A stretch of DNA of 64,000 nucleotides from Pedobacter schmidteae (GTDB lineage: Bacteria > Bacteroidota > Bacteroidia > Sphingobacteriales > Sphingobacteriaceae), in the NCBI RefSeq assembly GCF_900564155.1, contig NZ_LS999839.1:2477097-2541096 (forward strand). Direction: 5' to 3'. The position numbers were made by a program, and so were the translations under genes. Under the pieces are notes generated by a model. The model was not told the DNA's origin. It worked only from the letters and a program-made list of their open reading frames with translations, and did no database searches. Of this stretch, positions 52,386-61,170 are shown piece by piece; position 1 is the stretch's first letter, and each line of letters begins with the position of its first letter.

Positions 52386-53957
52386 ATGCTGCATCAATTT
52401 CCATTTTACCTGGCCATCATTTTTGTGATTGTTTTTTTAGTTATGCTGGCCAATAAAATTAAGGTGGCTTATCCCATACTTTTGGTACTGGCCGGTTTGG
52501 CCATTAGTTTTATTCCTGGCGTACCGCCCATCCGTATAGATCCGGAATTGATTTTTATTATTTTTCTTCCACCACTTTTATATGAAGCGGCATGGTCTAC
52601 CTCATGGAAAGAGCTGTGGCGGTGGCGCCGGATCATTGGCAGCTTTGCATTTTTGATTGTATTCCTTACCGCATTTGCCGTAGCTCTCATATCCAATCAT
52701 TTTATTCCCGGCTTTACCCTGGCCTTGGGTTTTTTGCTGGGCGGAATTGTTTCGCCACCGGATGCGGTGAGTGTAGGCGCGATACTGAAATTTGTGAAGG
52801 TGCCTAAGCGACTGGCAGCCATATTGGAAGGCGAAAGTCTTTTAAATGATGCTTCCAGTTTAATTGTATTCCGTTTTGCGCTTGTAGCCGTAGGAACCGG
52901 TCAGTTTGTAATGCAGGAGGCAGTACTGAGCTTTGGCTGGATGATTTTGGGCGGCGCAGGCGCAGGTGTGCTGATTGGTTATCTGTTTTTTCAGTTGCAC
53001 AAAACATTTCCTACGGATGTGAATATGGATATTGTGCTCACCATTGTGGCACCTTATGTGATGTATATCGGCGCCGAGGAATTGCATTGTTCGGGCGTAT
53101 TATCGGTAGTGTGTGGCGGTTTGTTCCTGGCCCGGAGAAACCATTTGTTTTTGTCCAGCAGCAGCAGGTTAAGGGCCATAAATGTATGGGAATCGTTGGT
53201 GTTTGTGCTAAACGGGCTGGTGTTTATTTTTATTGGCCTCGACCTGCCCGAAATCGTAGGAGGACTGGAAGGAGTAAACCTTTCAACAGCTATAGGCTAT
53301 GGCGTACTCATCACTGGTGTGTTGATGGCAGGCCGGATTTTATCGGCTTATGGAGCAGTGGTATTTACTTTTCTTGTACGTAATTTTATTACGGTAGCCG
53401 AAGCAAGGAGTCCGGGAATAAAAGGCCCCTTTTTATTGGGCTGGGCAGGAATGAGAGGGGTAGTTTCGCTGGCAGCTGCATTGTCTATCCCGGTACACCT
53501 GGATAGTGGTGTTCCTTTTCCGCAACGCAACCTGATTTTATTCATCACTTTTGTGGTTATATTACTTACGCTGGTATTGCAAGGTTTAACCTTACCTTAT
53601 TTTATCCGCAAATTTCATCTGCCCGAATATGATCATCCCTTGTCGGACGAAGAATCTTACCATCAAATATATAAACAACTGGCCAAACAAAGCCTGGAAC
53701 ATCTGGAAACTAATTTTTCGGCTGAGCTGAGGGCGCAGCCCGTGTTGCAGCGTATAGCACATAAATGGCGGGACAACGATGTGCTGATTGATGATGCTTC
53801 TATGGCATCGGAATGTAAAGAGGTATACCTTAAAATACTTGATCAGCAACGCGAATGGCTCCGTACCTGGAACAAAGCACATGATGTGAATGAAGATGTC
53901 ATCCGCAGGCATCAGCGCCGTCTGGATATAGAGGAAGAGAAAATGCTGTTTTTATAA
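52386..53957 (+). CDS. CPA1-family Na+/H+ antiporter
   Basis: Exchanges Na+ (or K+) for protons across the inner membrane for pH and salt homeostasis. The 523-residue protein has 12 predicted membrane segments in its first 420 residues, the ion-binding GESLLNDASS motif (about 148-157, with the Asn-Asp pair), PPDAVSVGA (about 122-130), and GMRGVVSLAAALSIP near 358-372. A hydrophilic C-terminal tail of about 100 residues (from about 418) is typical of NhaP/YjcE-like members. It is transcribed alone, after the reductase terminator. Confidence 0.92.
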   Translation: MLHQFPFYLAIIFVIVFLVMLANKIKVAYPILLVLAGLAISFIPGVPPIRIDPELIFIIFLPPLLYEAAWSTSWKELWRWRRIIGSFAFLIVFLTAFAVALISNHFIPGFTLALGFLLGGIVSPPDAVSVGAILKFVKVPKRLAAILEGESLLNDASSLIVFRFALVAVGTGQFVMQEAVLSFGWMILGGAGAGVLIGYLFFQLHKTFPTDVNMDIVLTIVAPYVMYIGAEELHCSGVLSVVCGGLFLARRNHLFLSSSSRLRAINVWESLVFVLNGLVFIFIGLDLPEIVGGLEGVNLSTAIGYGVLITGVLMAGRILSAYGAVVFTFLVRNFITVAEARSPGIKGPFLLGWAGMRGVVSLAAALSIPVHLDSGVPFPQRNLILFITFVVILLTLVLQGLTLPYFIRKFHLPEYDHPLSDEESYHQIYKQLAKQSLEHLETNFSAELRAQPVLQRIAHKWRDNDVLIDDASMASECKEVYLKILDQQREWLRTWNKAHDVNEDVIRRHQRRLDIEEEKMLFL

Positions 53958-53995
53958 GCTGGTTATGTTTGCCCGGTTGTGACCGTCTTCCGAAA

Positions 53996-54009
53996 TTGAT
54001 AACGATCAT
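53996..54009. promoter_or_regulatory. Crp/Fnr-type box before the copper locus
   Basis: TTGATAACGATCAT fits TTGAT-N4-ATCAA with one mismatch and contains TGA-N6-TCA (53997-54008). It lies about 165 bases before the first gene of the locus, which itself ends with the Crp/Fnr gene. Farther downstream only an imperfect -7 (TAATTTTA, 54055-54062) is visible. Confidence 0.55.
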
Positions 54010-54172
54010 TTTTTTTGCAGGATATGGATCATTGGACCGTACCGAAGGGACAGTTAATTTTACCACCATAAAAACTGAGTTGTTGAAGCGCAGGAAACCA
54101 TTTGGATTCTTTAACTTGCGACGCGTAATGAAAAATGAAGCTTCATCACTGCTGGAAACAAAAATATACCCA

Positions 54173-54538
54173 ATGAAAAACGTAATCAGTTTGACCTTAA
54201 TTTTTGCGCTAGGCTTTCAATGCCTGGCCAAATTGGGATGGATTACGGTTTACCAATTGAATAAAACCTATATCAGCACACAGCTTTGTGAAAATAGAAA
54301 CAAGCCTGAATTACATTGTAATGGGCAGTGTTTTTTGAAAAAGAAGCTTGCCCAGGCCGAAAAAAATGAGCGGGAAGCAGCCGAAGGTCTAAAACAAACC
54401 GACTTCCCTTTATTCATCACCGCTTCTTTTCAGCAAAAATTTTGCGAAGCGCCAATCGGAAACAAAGGAAATACGCCCTTGTTCAATCATTATTCGTTTA
54501 TCGTATCCCATACTATTTTCCATCCTCCTTCGGCCTAA
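54173..54538 (+). CDS. Small exported cysteine-rich protein of the copper-receptor locus
   Basis: The 121-residue protein starts at 54173 (MKNVISLTLIFALGFQCLAK), which gives a membrane/signal segment (about 4-25); the longer frame opening at 53969 carries the promoter region and is rejected. It has three cysteines in CENRNKPELHCNGQC (about residues 41-55; Cx9CxxxC), a likely metal site, followed by a charged helix. Similar small genes precede copper-responsive TonB receptors in Bacteroidota. A role in copper binding or delivery is inferred from this motif and the next two genes. Confidence 0.75.
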   Translation: MKNVISLTLIFALGFQCLAKLGWITVYQLNKTYISTQLCENRNKPELHCNGQCFLKKKLAQAEKNEREAAEGLKQTDFPLFITASFQQKFCEAPIGNKGNTPLFNHYSFIVSHTIFHPPSA

Positions 54539-54680
54539 GCCGTACCCTGATTAGTTTTCTTTTCCCTGGTCTGGAAACCTGGGATGGAATGCTAATGCCC
54601 TATAAATAAATTTATGATTCCACATTTTACTGGTTGAAAAGCCAGACGAATGGTGGACAGACCGCTTATGTTATAAAAAA

Positions 54681-55499
54681 ATGAGAACGATATATATTAT
54701 TACTGCTATTTTATCAATTGCTTTTGCCTCCTGCAAAAAAGAAACTACCCCAAATCCATCGATAGATCCTACCGAAGGGCTAATAAAAATTTCTACCGGT
54801 TATGCGCCGGGTGCTGCTACTATGGTTGAGCTGTGGGCGCAAGCCGGGCCCAGTACAGGGTATAATCCAATGGTAATTGTCCTTCGTGATTCTGTTTCAA
54901 ACCAGTTACTTCCTAAGGCCGATCTGAAAGTTGTGCCGCTGATGGATATGAACATGAACGGAATGAAGATGACACATTCTGCTCCCGCTGAACAACCTTC
55001 GGGTAATGCCGTAGCAAACGCAGGCTTCCCTTTTGCTGCAATTTTTACAATGCCAGGCAGTGAGCAGGGAAAATGGTACCTGGATGTAACGGTTAGGCAG
55101 GACGGGAAAGTGCGGTCCGGTACAATCCGCTTGCCTTTGGAGGTTAAAAATTCCCTTGCCGAACGCGTGAAAACAATAACGGCTGCCGACGGCAGTAAGC
55201 TTAGCCTTGCTTTTCTGGGACCACATAAACCCAAAGTTGGTATCAATGATTTTGAACTGACCATTCACCGTCGTCAGGATATGATGAACTTTCCTGCTGT
55301 GGATGATTATTCCATCACCATGACTCCTGAAATGCCTTCTATGGGACATGGTTCGCCCAACAACATCAACCCTGTAATTGCCAAAGACGGACATTACAAA
55401 GGGAAAGTGAATTTTACGATGACCGGCGACTGGAGGATTAACCTGGAACTGACAAAGAACGGGCAAAAAACGACATTGTTTTTTGATCTAACTTTTTAA
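54681..55499 (+). CDS. Met/His-rich periplasmic lipoprotein (FixH/YtkA-like C-terminal domain)
   Basis: The 272-residue lipoprotein (signal ending SIAFASCKKE) has a Met/His-rich stretch PLMDMNMNGMKMTH (about 88-101), apt for Cu(I), and a C-terminal YtkA/FixH-like beta domain (about 195-272) with DDYSITMTPEMPSMGHGSPNN carrying two Met and a His. Copper-binding is inferred from these residues and from the following TonB-dependent copper receptor, which starts 4 bases downstream. Two repeats of a beta-sandwich are likely. Confidence 0.78.
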   Translation: MRTIYIITAILSIAFASCKKETTPNPSIDPTEGLIKISTGYAPGAATMVELWAQAGPSTGYNPMVIVLRDSVSNQLLPKADLKVVPLMDMNMNGMKMTHSAPAEQPSGNAVANAGFPFAAIFTMPGSEQGKWYLDVTVRQDGKVRSGTIRLPLEVKNSLAERVKTITAADGSKLSLAFLGPHKPKVGINDFELTIHRRQDMMNFPAVDDYSITMTPEMPSMGHGSPNNINPVIAKDGHYKGKVNFTMTGDWRINLELTKNGQKTTLFFDLTF

Positions 55500-55503
55500 G
55501 GTG

Positions 55504-57525
55504 ATGAAAGTTCGTTTTTTACTCTTTTTTGCAAGCCTGCTGCTGTTTAGCAGCGGGCTTGCATTGGCGCAAAATCTGCCGGATAGTGCCATCAAAGAAA
55601 TGTCGTTAAAAGAAGTCCATATTCACACCATCCGGAAAAGTAAACACCCTGGGACGGCTTTTTATCAGTCTTCGGCCCTTTCCAGCACCGAAGACATCCT
55701 CTCCAGGGTGGAGGGCGTAAGTTTGATCCGTAGGGGGCCAATAGGGATGGAGCCTGTATTGAGAGCTTTCTCGGGCGGACAGCTGAATGTGGTGATTGAT
55801 GGTATGAAGATATTTGGCGCCTGTACCGATAAAATGGACCCCGCAACAATTTATACCGAACCGGTTAACCTGAAAAGTATTGATGTACGCCATGGTGGAG
55901 AAGGTATGGCCATGGGAGCGGCAATAGGTGGTACACTGAACTTAAAACTGGCCGATGCGGCCATTGATCCCGAGCGTAGGTTCTCGGGAAGTCTGGCTTC
56001 TGGTTATTATTCTGCGGCCCAGGCCGTGCAAAATGTGGTGGCAATGAATTATAGTGCCAATAAATGGGCATTGCGCCTGAGTGGTGTGTACCGTAAAGCC
56101 GGGAATTACAGGAACGGACGAAATCAAAAAACGGAGTTCTCCCAATATGAAAAAGCCAACATCAGCCTGTCGGGCAAATATCAGCTCGATAAAAACAGCA
56201 CGCTTAAAGCTGACCTGTTATGGGACGACGGCTGGAATATCGGTTATCCGGCGTTGCCGATGGATGTAGGATATGCAAAAGCCAGGATAGCTGCACTGAC
56301 CTACCGAAAGGAGGATGCGCATGCTTTTATAAAATTATTGGAAGCAAAAGTATATGCAAATGGTATTCGCCATGCTATGGACGACACGAAACGCCCGCAG
56401 GTAGCCATGCATATGGATATGCCAGGGCAAAGCCATACACAGGGGGTATTTGCACAGTTTCAGTTACGTGCAATTGGCAAGCACCAGCTCCTGGTAAAAT
56501 CTGATTTGTACCACAACTTTGTGAAGGCCGATATGACGATGTATCCGCCAGGTGCAGCCCCCATGTATATGCTTACCTGGCCCGAAAACCATCAAACGGT
56601 TGCCGGCCTCTTTATTCAGGATGAGCTAACGCTGAACAATAAAAGCCGTATTGATTTTAAGTTAAGGACAGATATGGCCTTTTCAAAGCTGAGGGATGAA
56701 ATGGGACAAAACCAGTTTGCCGTTTTGGGTTATGATGTGACCAGGCCTAAAAATCAGTTGTTGAAAAATATAAGTGTGGGATTTACCCGCTATTTGAACC
56801 CCTTGTTTACCCTTTATGTCAGTGCCGGTTACAATGAGCGGTTACCCACCACCTCTGAACGATACGGGTTCTATCTTTTCAACCGGATGGACAACCGCGA
56901 CTATATTGGGAATCCCTTGCTGAAGAATGAACAGGCCTGGAATGCGGAGCTGAACCTTTTATTCGCCCGCGACAACCTGAGCTGGAAGCTGACCGGTTTT
57001 GGCAGTAGGGTACAACAATATATAATGGGGAAAACAGAACCGGGCTTAAGTGTGATGACACCGGGAGCGCTGGGTGTACGGGCTTATAAAAATATCCCCT
57101 TTGCCAATATTTATGGTGCGGAAAGTAACCTGAATTATCGGTTTGCCGGGCAACACTTTATACTCAACAGTACGTTGAAATGGGTGTCGGCACAGGATAA
57201 TCAGGGCGAACCACTGCCCCAGATACCACCGCTAAAAGCTATTACCAGTCTTCGTTTTACACATCATATGTTGTTTGTGCAGGCCGAAAATGAACTGAGC
57301 CTGAAACAAAACAGGATTAATTTTGATTTCGGAGAAAGTGAAACACCCGGATATACATTGTTTAATTTGCGTTTGGGCTATACCTTTGAAATGAAAGGCT
57401 ATAAGCTTGATTTTTCAATGGGTGCCGAGAATTTGTTGAACCAGGCCTATACCGAACACCTGGATTGGGGCCGTTTGCTGAGGCCCGGGCGAAACATCTA
57501 TACCATGTTGACACTGAGATTTTAG
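55504..57525 (+). CDS. TonB-dependent copper receptor (OprC-like)
   Basis: Outer-membrane copper importer. The 673-residue protein (ATG at 55504; a GTG at 55501 is also possible) has a signal peptide (LLLFSSGLALAQ), a plug (about 45-165) and a barrel ending TMLTLRF. The plug has RGPIGMEPVLRAFSGGQ and Cys107-x3-Met111 in ACTDKMDP; in Pseudomonas OprC the corresponding CxxxM takes part in copper binding. A Met/His-rich segment, MHMDMPGQSH near 299-308, may supply further ligands. It differs from carbohydrate SusC proteins by its short length and lack of a SusD partner. The Crp/Fnr gene follows after 24 bases. Confidence 0.9.
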   Translation: MKVRFLLFFASLLLFSSGLALAQNLPDSAIKEMSLKEVHIHTIRKSKHPGTAFYQSSALSSTEDILSRVEGVSLIRRGPIGMEPVLRAFSGGQLNVVIDGMKIFGACTDKMDPATIYTEPVNLKSIDVRHGGEGMAMGAAIGGTLNLKLADAAIDPERRFSGSLASGYYSAAQAVQNVVAMNYSANKWALRLSGVYRKAGNYRNGRNQKTEFSQYEKANISLSGKYQLDKNSTLKADLLWDDGWNIGYPALPMDVGYAKARIAALTYRKEDAHAFIKLLEAKVYANGIRHAMDDTKRPQVAMHMDMPGQSHTQGVFAQFQLRAIGKHQLLVKSDLYHNFVKADMTMYPPGAAPMYMLTWPENHQTVAGLFIQDELTLNNKSRIDFKLRTDMAFSKLRDEMGQNQFAVLGYDVTRPKNQLLKNISVGFTRYLNPLFTLYVSAGYNERLPTTSERYGFYLFNRMDNRDYIGNPLLKNEQAWNAELNLLFARDNLSWKLTGFGSRVQQYIMGKTEPGLSVMTPGALGVRAYKNIPFANIYGAESNLNYRFAGQHFILNSTLKWVSAQDNQGEPLPQIPPLKAITSLRFTHHMLFVQAENELSLKQNRINFDFGESETPGYTLFNLRLGYTFEMKGYKLDFSMGAENLLNQAYTEHLDWGRLLRPGRNIYTMLTLRF

Positions 57526-57549
57526 AAAAAAAGGAATAACTTAAAGCCT

Positions 57550-58146
57550 ATGATTGAGGAAAACTTGTTGATTAAATTTGGGTCAAAAATTGCCGATTTT
57601 GATAAAGGGGAGATCCTGTTTAAGCAGGGCGATTTGCCAAGGTATTACTTCCAGATCCGTAAAGGGGCTATAAAAATGAACAACTTTAATGATGAAGGAA
57701 AGGAATTTGTTCAGGGGCTTTTTACAGAAGGGGACAGTTTTGGTGAACCGCCATTATTTATAAAAGACAGTTATCCGGCCAATGCAGTGGCTATTCTTCC
57801 CTCAACCGTGTTTCTTTTGCCAAAAGACCGTTTTATGGAATTGTTGATGGCCAATCCCGATATTCACCTTCAGGTAACCACCAACCTAGCCCGCAGACTT
57901 TATTTTAAGTCTATCATGGCCTCCGAAATATCTTCACAGGAACCCGAGCACAGGGTATTGAAGCTTATTGATTATTTTAAAACTAAGATCAATAAAATAC
58001 AGCCTGCCGATTTGTATAAGGTGGAGATTACCCGACAGCAGATTGCCGATCTGACCGGCCTGAGGGTAGAGACCGTGATCCGCTCCATAAAATCACTCGA
58101 AAAGAAAGGAGAACTTAGCATCCGCAATAGAAAGGTGTATAGATAA
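57550..58146 (+). CDS. Crp/Fnr-family transcription regulator without cysteines
   Basis: The 198-residue protein has a cyclic-nucleotide-type beta barrel (about 10-110), a dimer helix (about 115-135) and a C-terminal winged helix (about 150-198) with the recognition helix RVETVIRSIKSL; the E and R in this helix are the residues that read TGA half-sites in Crp and Fnr. It contains no cysteine at all, so it cannot carry the Fe-S cluster of classical Fnr; a DNR-like heme/NO or other ligand sensor is likelier. It is the last gene of the copper unit and stands before the NO-stress genes, whose promoters have TGA-N6-TCA boxes. Confidence 0.93.
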   Translation: MIEENLLIKFGSKIADFDKGEILFKQGDLPRYYFQIRKGAIKMNNFNDEGKEFVQGLFTEGDSFGEPPLFIKDSYPANAVAILPSTVFLLPKDRFMELLMANPDIHLQVTTNLARRLYFKSIMASEISSQEPEHRVLKLIDYFKTKINKIQPADLYKVEITRQQIADLTGLRVETVIRSIKSLEKKGELSIRNRKVYR

Positions 58147-58149
58147 TGA

Positions 58150-58205
58150 CCTGAGATTTTATGAGTGAGATCATAAAATCTTAGGCCCTTCGGTTGATAA
58201 TTTTG
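58150..58205 (+). promoter_or_regulatory. Crp/Fnr-type box and promoter of the degenerate-RIC operon
   Basis: TGA-N6-TCA (58162-58173) is the centre of a long palindrome with 15-base arms (58150-58164 and 58171-58185, one G:T). The -7 element TAATTTTG (58198-58205) ends 37.5 bases from the centre of the box, with no TTTG at the -33 position. That is the geometry of class II activation near -41.5. The leader to the ATG would be about 34 bases. The palindrome could also terminate the upstream gene, though no T-run follows. Confidence 0.65.
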
Positions 58206-58243
58206 ATGGTATGATTTCATAAGTACCATTAAAAAATACCACG

Positions 58244-59008
58244 ATGAAAAAACCTTTAGTTATAGAAAACAACGATAAAAAGAAAACTATCGGTGATTTT
58301 TTAGCCGCTGATTTTAGAATGGTCTCGGTGTTGTTAGATCTGGAAATTGACATAGTGACATCGAAAAATGAAACCTTGGGCCAGGTATGCAAAAGAATGG
58401 GGATAAGTCCTGCTAAATTTGACCAGACCCTGGTTGAGTTTTCGTTGTCAAACGAACCGCACATCACCAATTACAACTCATGGCCCATAAACCTGGTCGC
58501 AGATTATATCCATATGCATCGTATTTGTGTAGCCGAAAAACTATCGGTGCTGGCCTTGTTCTTAAATAAACTCTGCAAATCTTACGGTGAAATTCAACCC
58601 CAGCTTTGCGAAATAAAGTACATCATTCTTCAATCATTTGACCGGTTTTCGGAAGGACTGAAACCGGAATACGATTTTTTGCTTCGATTCATTAAAACTT
58701 CCTTATTAACCGGGCACGATAAAGAACCCATCACATCGCCAAACTTTAACAAGGTTAGGAAAACCATGGTGATGATGACCGAAGAAAATGAAATAAGGCA
58801 GTCGCTATTGAAAAAGATGATGTTGCTGGCAAAGGAATGCAGCTCATTTGCCCCGGTTGATGAGACTTTTTTGCTGGCGATGGACTTACTGAAGGATGTA
58901 GAAAAAGCGATGAAGAAACACTGCTCCTTAGAAAACGGCGTACTGTTTCCCAAAGTACAGGAAGTCCTAAAAGTACCTGAAGATGATTTTGCATTAGAAC
59001 CTTATTGA
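58244..59008 (+). CDS. Degenerate RIC/ScdA-like hemerythrin protein
   Basis: A 254-residue protein that aligns with the RIC protein encoded at 61603 but has lost its chemistry. Residues about 18-65 correspond to the ScdA_N domain without the Cys-Cys pair (TLGQVCKRMGI); WPINLVADYIHMHRICV (about 81-97) matches WDIGFLADYIVNTHHRYV of RIC; and HCSLENGVLFPKV near the end matches HVHLENNILFPKA. Several of the hemerythrin histidines are replaced, so a di-iron site is doubtful. It may bind NO-related iron species or act with RIC. It is the first gene of the NO-stress run controlled by the box before it. Confidence 0.75.
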   Translation: MKKPLVIENNDKKKTIGDFLAADFRMVSVLLDLEIDIVTSKNETLGQVCKRMGISPAKFDQTLVEFSLSNEPHITNYNSWPINLVADYIHMHRICVAEKLSVLALFLNKLCKSYGEIQPQLCEIKYIILQSFDRFSEGLKPEYDFLLRFIKTSLLTGHDKEPITSPNFNKVRKTMVMMTEENEIRQSLLKKMMLLAKECSSFAPVDETFLLAMDLLKDVEKAMKKHCSLENGVLFPKVQEVLKVPEDDFALEPY

Positions 59009-59035
59009 AGTGAATTTTCTGAAATGCTGATTTAA

Positions 59036-59881
59036 ATGACCAAAAGTATGAATAACAAAGGTGCTGTAGCAATTGACCGGAATACCCGGATTAAAAAATT
59101 ACTGGACGTAGATCAAACCGCTGTAATTGAGGCGCTGGTTCAGTTGAATGCTAACTTTTCTAAGCTCAGGCATCCGGTTTTACGCAAATTGTTTGCAGGT
59201 AGGGTAAGTATTTCAGATGCATGCCGCATTGCAGGTTGCGAGGTGGCTAAGTTTTTAAATACCATGAAACAGATTGGCTTTGATGTGGAGGAAGCACCGG
59301 GCAAGGATGCCACTCTAAAAAATAGCCGTATTGACTTTAGCCTCCAGACAAAAGTATTGGAGCTGGACGCGCGGCCTTATTTGGAAAAAAATACTGATCC
59401 GCTGAAAGAAATCCTGGTGCTTGCCCGTCAGCTTCGTAAAGGTGAAAGATTAAAAATTATTAGTTCTTTTGAACCTGTGCCGCTTATCAGTCTGCTCAAC
59501 GACCAGGGATTTAGAAGTTATACAGACAAAGCCGAACCGGATTTGTTTATTACCTGGTTTGAAAGAATAGTGGATGACGACGGGTTAGAAGCACTTGATC
59601 CGGAGCCAGCTGATGCTGTTGAAAAGGAAATATTTGAATTGATTTTACACCGGTTTAAGCCCGAAAAAATAAAATATCTGGATGTGCGTACACTTCCAAT
59701 GCCACAACCCATGTTGTCGATCATAGCCATAGCGGACAAATTGGGGCCAAAGGAATTGCTGTATGTTTATCATAAAAAGAACCCCGTTTTTTTACTGGAA
59801 GAATTAGAAAGACTAGGACTGACGCTGATACAGCACCAATATTCGGCCGATAGATTGGATCTGTTGATTTACAAGGCATGA
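59036..59881 (+). CDS. DUF1858 + tandem DUF2249 protein
   Basis: The 281-residue cytoplasmic protein has an N-terminal DUF1858-type domain (about 14-85: IDRNTRIKKLLD..HPVLRKLFAGRVSISDACRIAGC is split over this region) and two DUF2249 domains (about 105-175 and 210-281) marked by LELDARPY and LDVRTLPMPQP. DUF2249 domains occur with RIC and cupredoxin genes in NO-response clusters of Bacteroidota; the molecular role is unknown. The start at 59036 is fair, an ATG four codons later is possible. The TGA stop overlaps the ATG of the next gene by four bases (ATGA), so the two are coupled. Confidence 0.8.
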   Translation: MTKSMNNKGAVAIDRNTRIKKLLDVDQTAVIEALVQLNANFSKLRHPVLRKLFAGRVSISDACRIAGCEVAKFLNTMKQIGFDVEEAPGKDATLKNSRIDFSLQTKVLELDARPYLEKNTDPLKEILVLARQLRKGERLKIISSFEPVPLISLLNDQGFRSYTDKAEPDLFITWFERIVDDDGLEALDPEPADAVEKEIFELILHRFKPEKIKYLDVRTLPMPQPMLSIIAIADKLGPKELLYVYHKKNPVFLLEELERLGLTLIQHQYSADRLDLLIYKA

Positions 59882-61170
59882 GTACGAAAAAGTATCATAC
59901 TGAACTGTTTAGAGTGGTTGTTGGCCATTACCTTATCGCTGCAATATTTTTTCTGGTGCTGGCGCTAATGTTCTTTTTTGCCGTTGAATCGCTTTCCGGA
60001 CATTATTTTCAACCCAGGGTGTTGGCGCTAACGCATACAGCCGCTTTGGGATGGGGTACTATGATCATCTTTGGTGCGCTAAATCAGCTGCTACCGGTAC
60101 TTTTGGAAAGGGAACTTTTCAGTACACGCTTATGCTGGTGGAGCTTGTCTTTTTTCCTGCCTGGAATAAGCTTGCTGGTATATAGTTTCTGGGTATTTGA
60201 TCCTGGTATGCTGATGCAGGTAGGGGGAGTGATGGTGCTTTTGGCTGTTGCTTTATTTGTCCTGAATGTCTTTTTTACCGTTGGCCGTAAAAAAGGAGAG
60301 TCTGTTTTTCAGGATTTCATCCTGACTTCCTGTATATGGCTGATGCTAACCGTGGTACTGGGCTTCATTATGGTGTTGAATTTCAGGTATGCTTTTTTGC
60401 CCAAAGATCACCTGCATTTTTTAAGGTTACATGCGCATATGGGCATTGCAGGTTGGTTTTTGTTACTCATTATAGGAGTAAGTGCAAAGCTCGTTCCCAT
60501 GTTTCTGGTGTCGGGCTATCAAAAAACATATCTTTTATCTGTTTGCTATTATTTAATCAACGGCAGTTTACTCCTGTTTCTTTTGGATGGATATCTGCAC
60601 GGCATCCATAGCCATACCTATCTGATTGCATGTGCAGGTATAGTTGGGATACTTGTTTACCTGATATATGTTTATAAATGTTTTGTTTCACGGATCCGCA
60701 AGAAAATAGATTTACCTATGCTGCAGAGCTTATTGTCTTTTCTTTTTTTAATTGCGGGCATTGTGGTACTCCCTTTTATACTGTACTATCATTTAAAAAA
60801 TAGTGAACATGCGGTAAGCCTTTCTATGCTCTATGGGATTTTAATTTTTATGGGCTGGATTAGTGCATTGATATTGGGGCAAACTTTTAAAACCCTGCCC
60901 TATATCATTTGGGTGGAGCATTATGAAAGGGTAACAGGCAAAGTAAAAACACCGTTGCCGGCCGACCTGCTCAATCCCACTTTACTGAAGATCCAGTTTA
61001 TCGCTTTTGTTGTTTTTTTAGGCAGCTTTATTACCGGCTTTATATACTCTGTTTATATCCTCAAAATAATTGGAACGGTTAGCCTTGTTGTTGCTGCCGT
61101 AATTTATGGCGTCCAGGTATTTTTACTGCTGTTACACAAAACTAAAACCGAAGATTATGATCGTATTTGA
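59878..61170 (+). CDS. Polytopic membrane protein resembling heme-copper oxidase subunit I / NnrS
   Basis: A 430-residue inner-membrane protein with about 12 hydrophobic segments. Histidine motifs suggest heme binding: LTHTAALGWGTMI (His53) in the second helix and RLHAHMGIAGW (about 183-193, two His), similar to the H-x-x-x-x-G-W pattern of oxidase subunit I and of NnrS. The full copper-site histidine set of oxidases is not seen, so I do not assign catalysis. Genes of this kind sit in NO/denitrification islands in Bacteroidota. Translationally coupled to the DUF2249 gene and overlapping the MIP18-family gene by 14 bases. Confidence 0.75.
   Translation: MSTKKYHTELFRVVVGHYLIAAIFFLVLALMFFFAVESLSGHYFQPRVLALTHTAALGWGTMIIFGALNQLLPVLLERELFSTRLCWWSLSFFLPGISLLVYSFWVFDPGMLMQVGGVMVLLAVALFVLNVFFTVGRKKGESVFQDFILTSCIWLMLTVVLGFIMVLNFRYAFLPKDHLHFLRLHAHMGIAGWFLLLIIGVSAKLVPMFLVSGYQKTYLLSVCYYLINGSLLLFLLDGYLHGIHSHTYLIACAGIVGILVYLIYVYKCFVSRIRKKIDLPMLQSLLSFLFLIAGIVVLPFILYYHLKNSEHAVSLSMLYGILIFMGWISALILGQTFKTLPYIIWVEHYERVTGKVKTPLPADLLNPTLLKIQFIAFVVFLGSFITGFIYSVYILKIIGTVSLVVAAVIYGVQVFLLLLHKTKTEDYDRI

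Noticed and set aside
53969..54172. N-terminal extension of the small cysteine-rich protein gene
   Set aside because: The stretch holds the Crp/Fnr box and promoter-like sequence, while MKNVISLTL at 54173 begins a proper signal segment.
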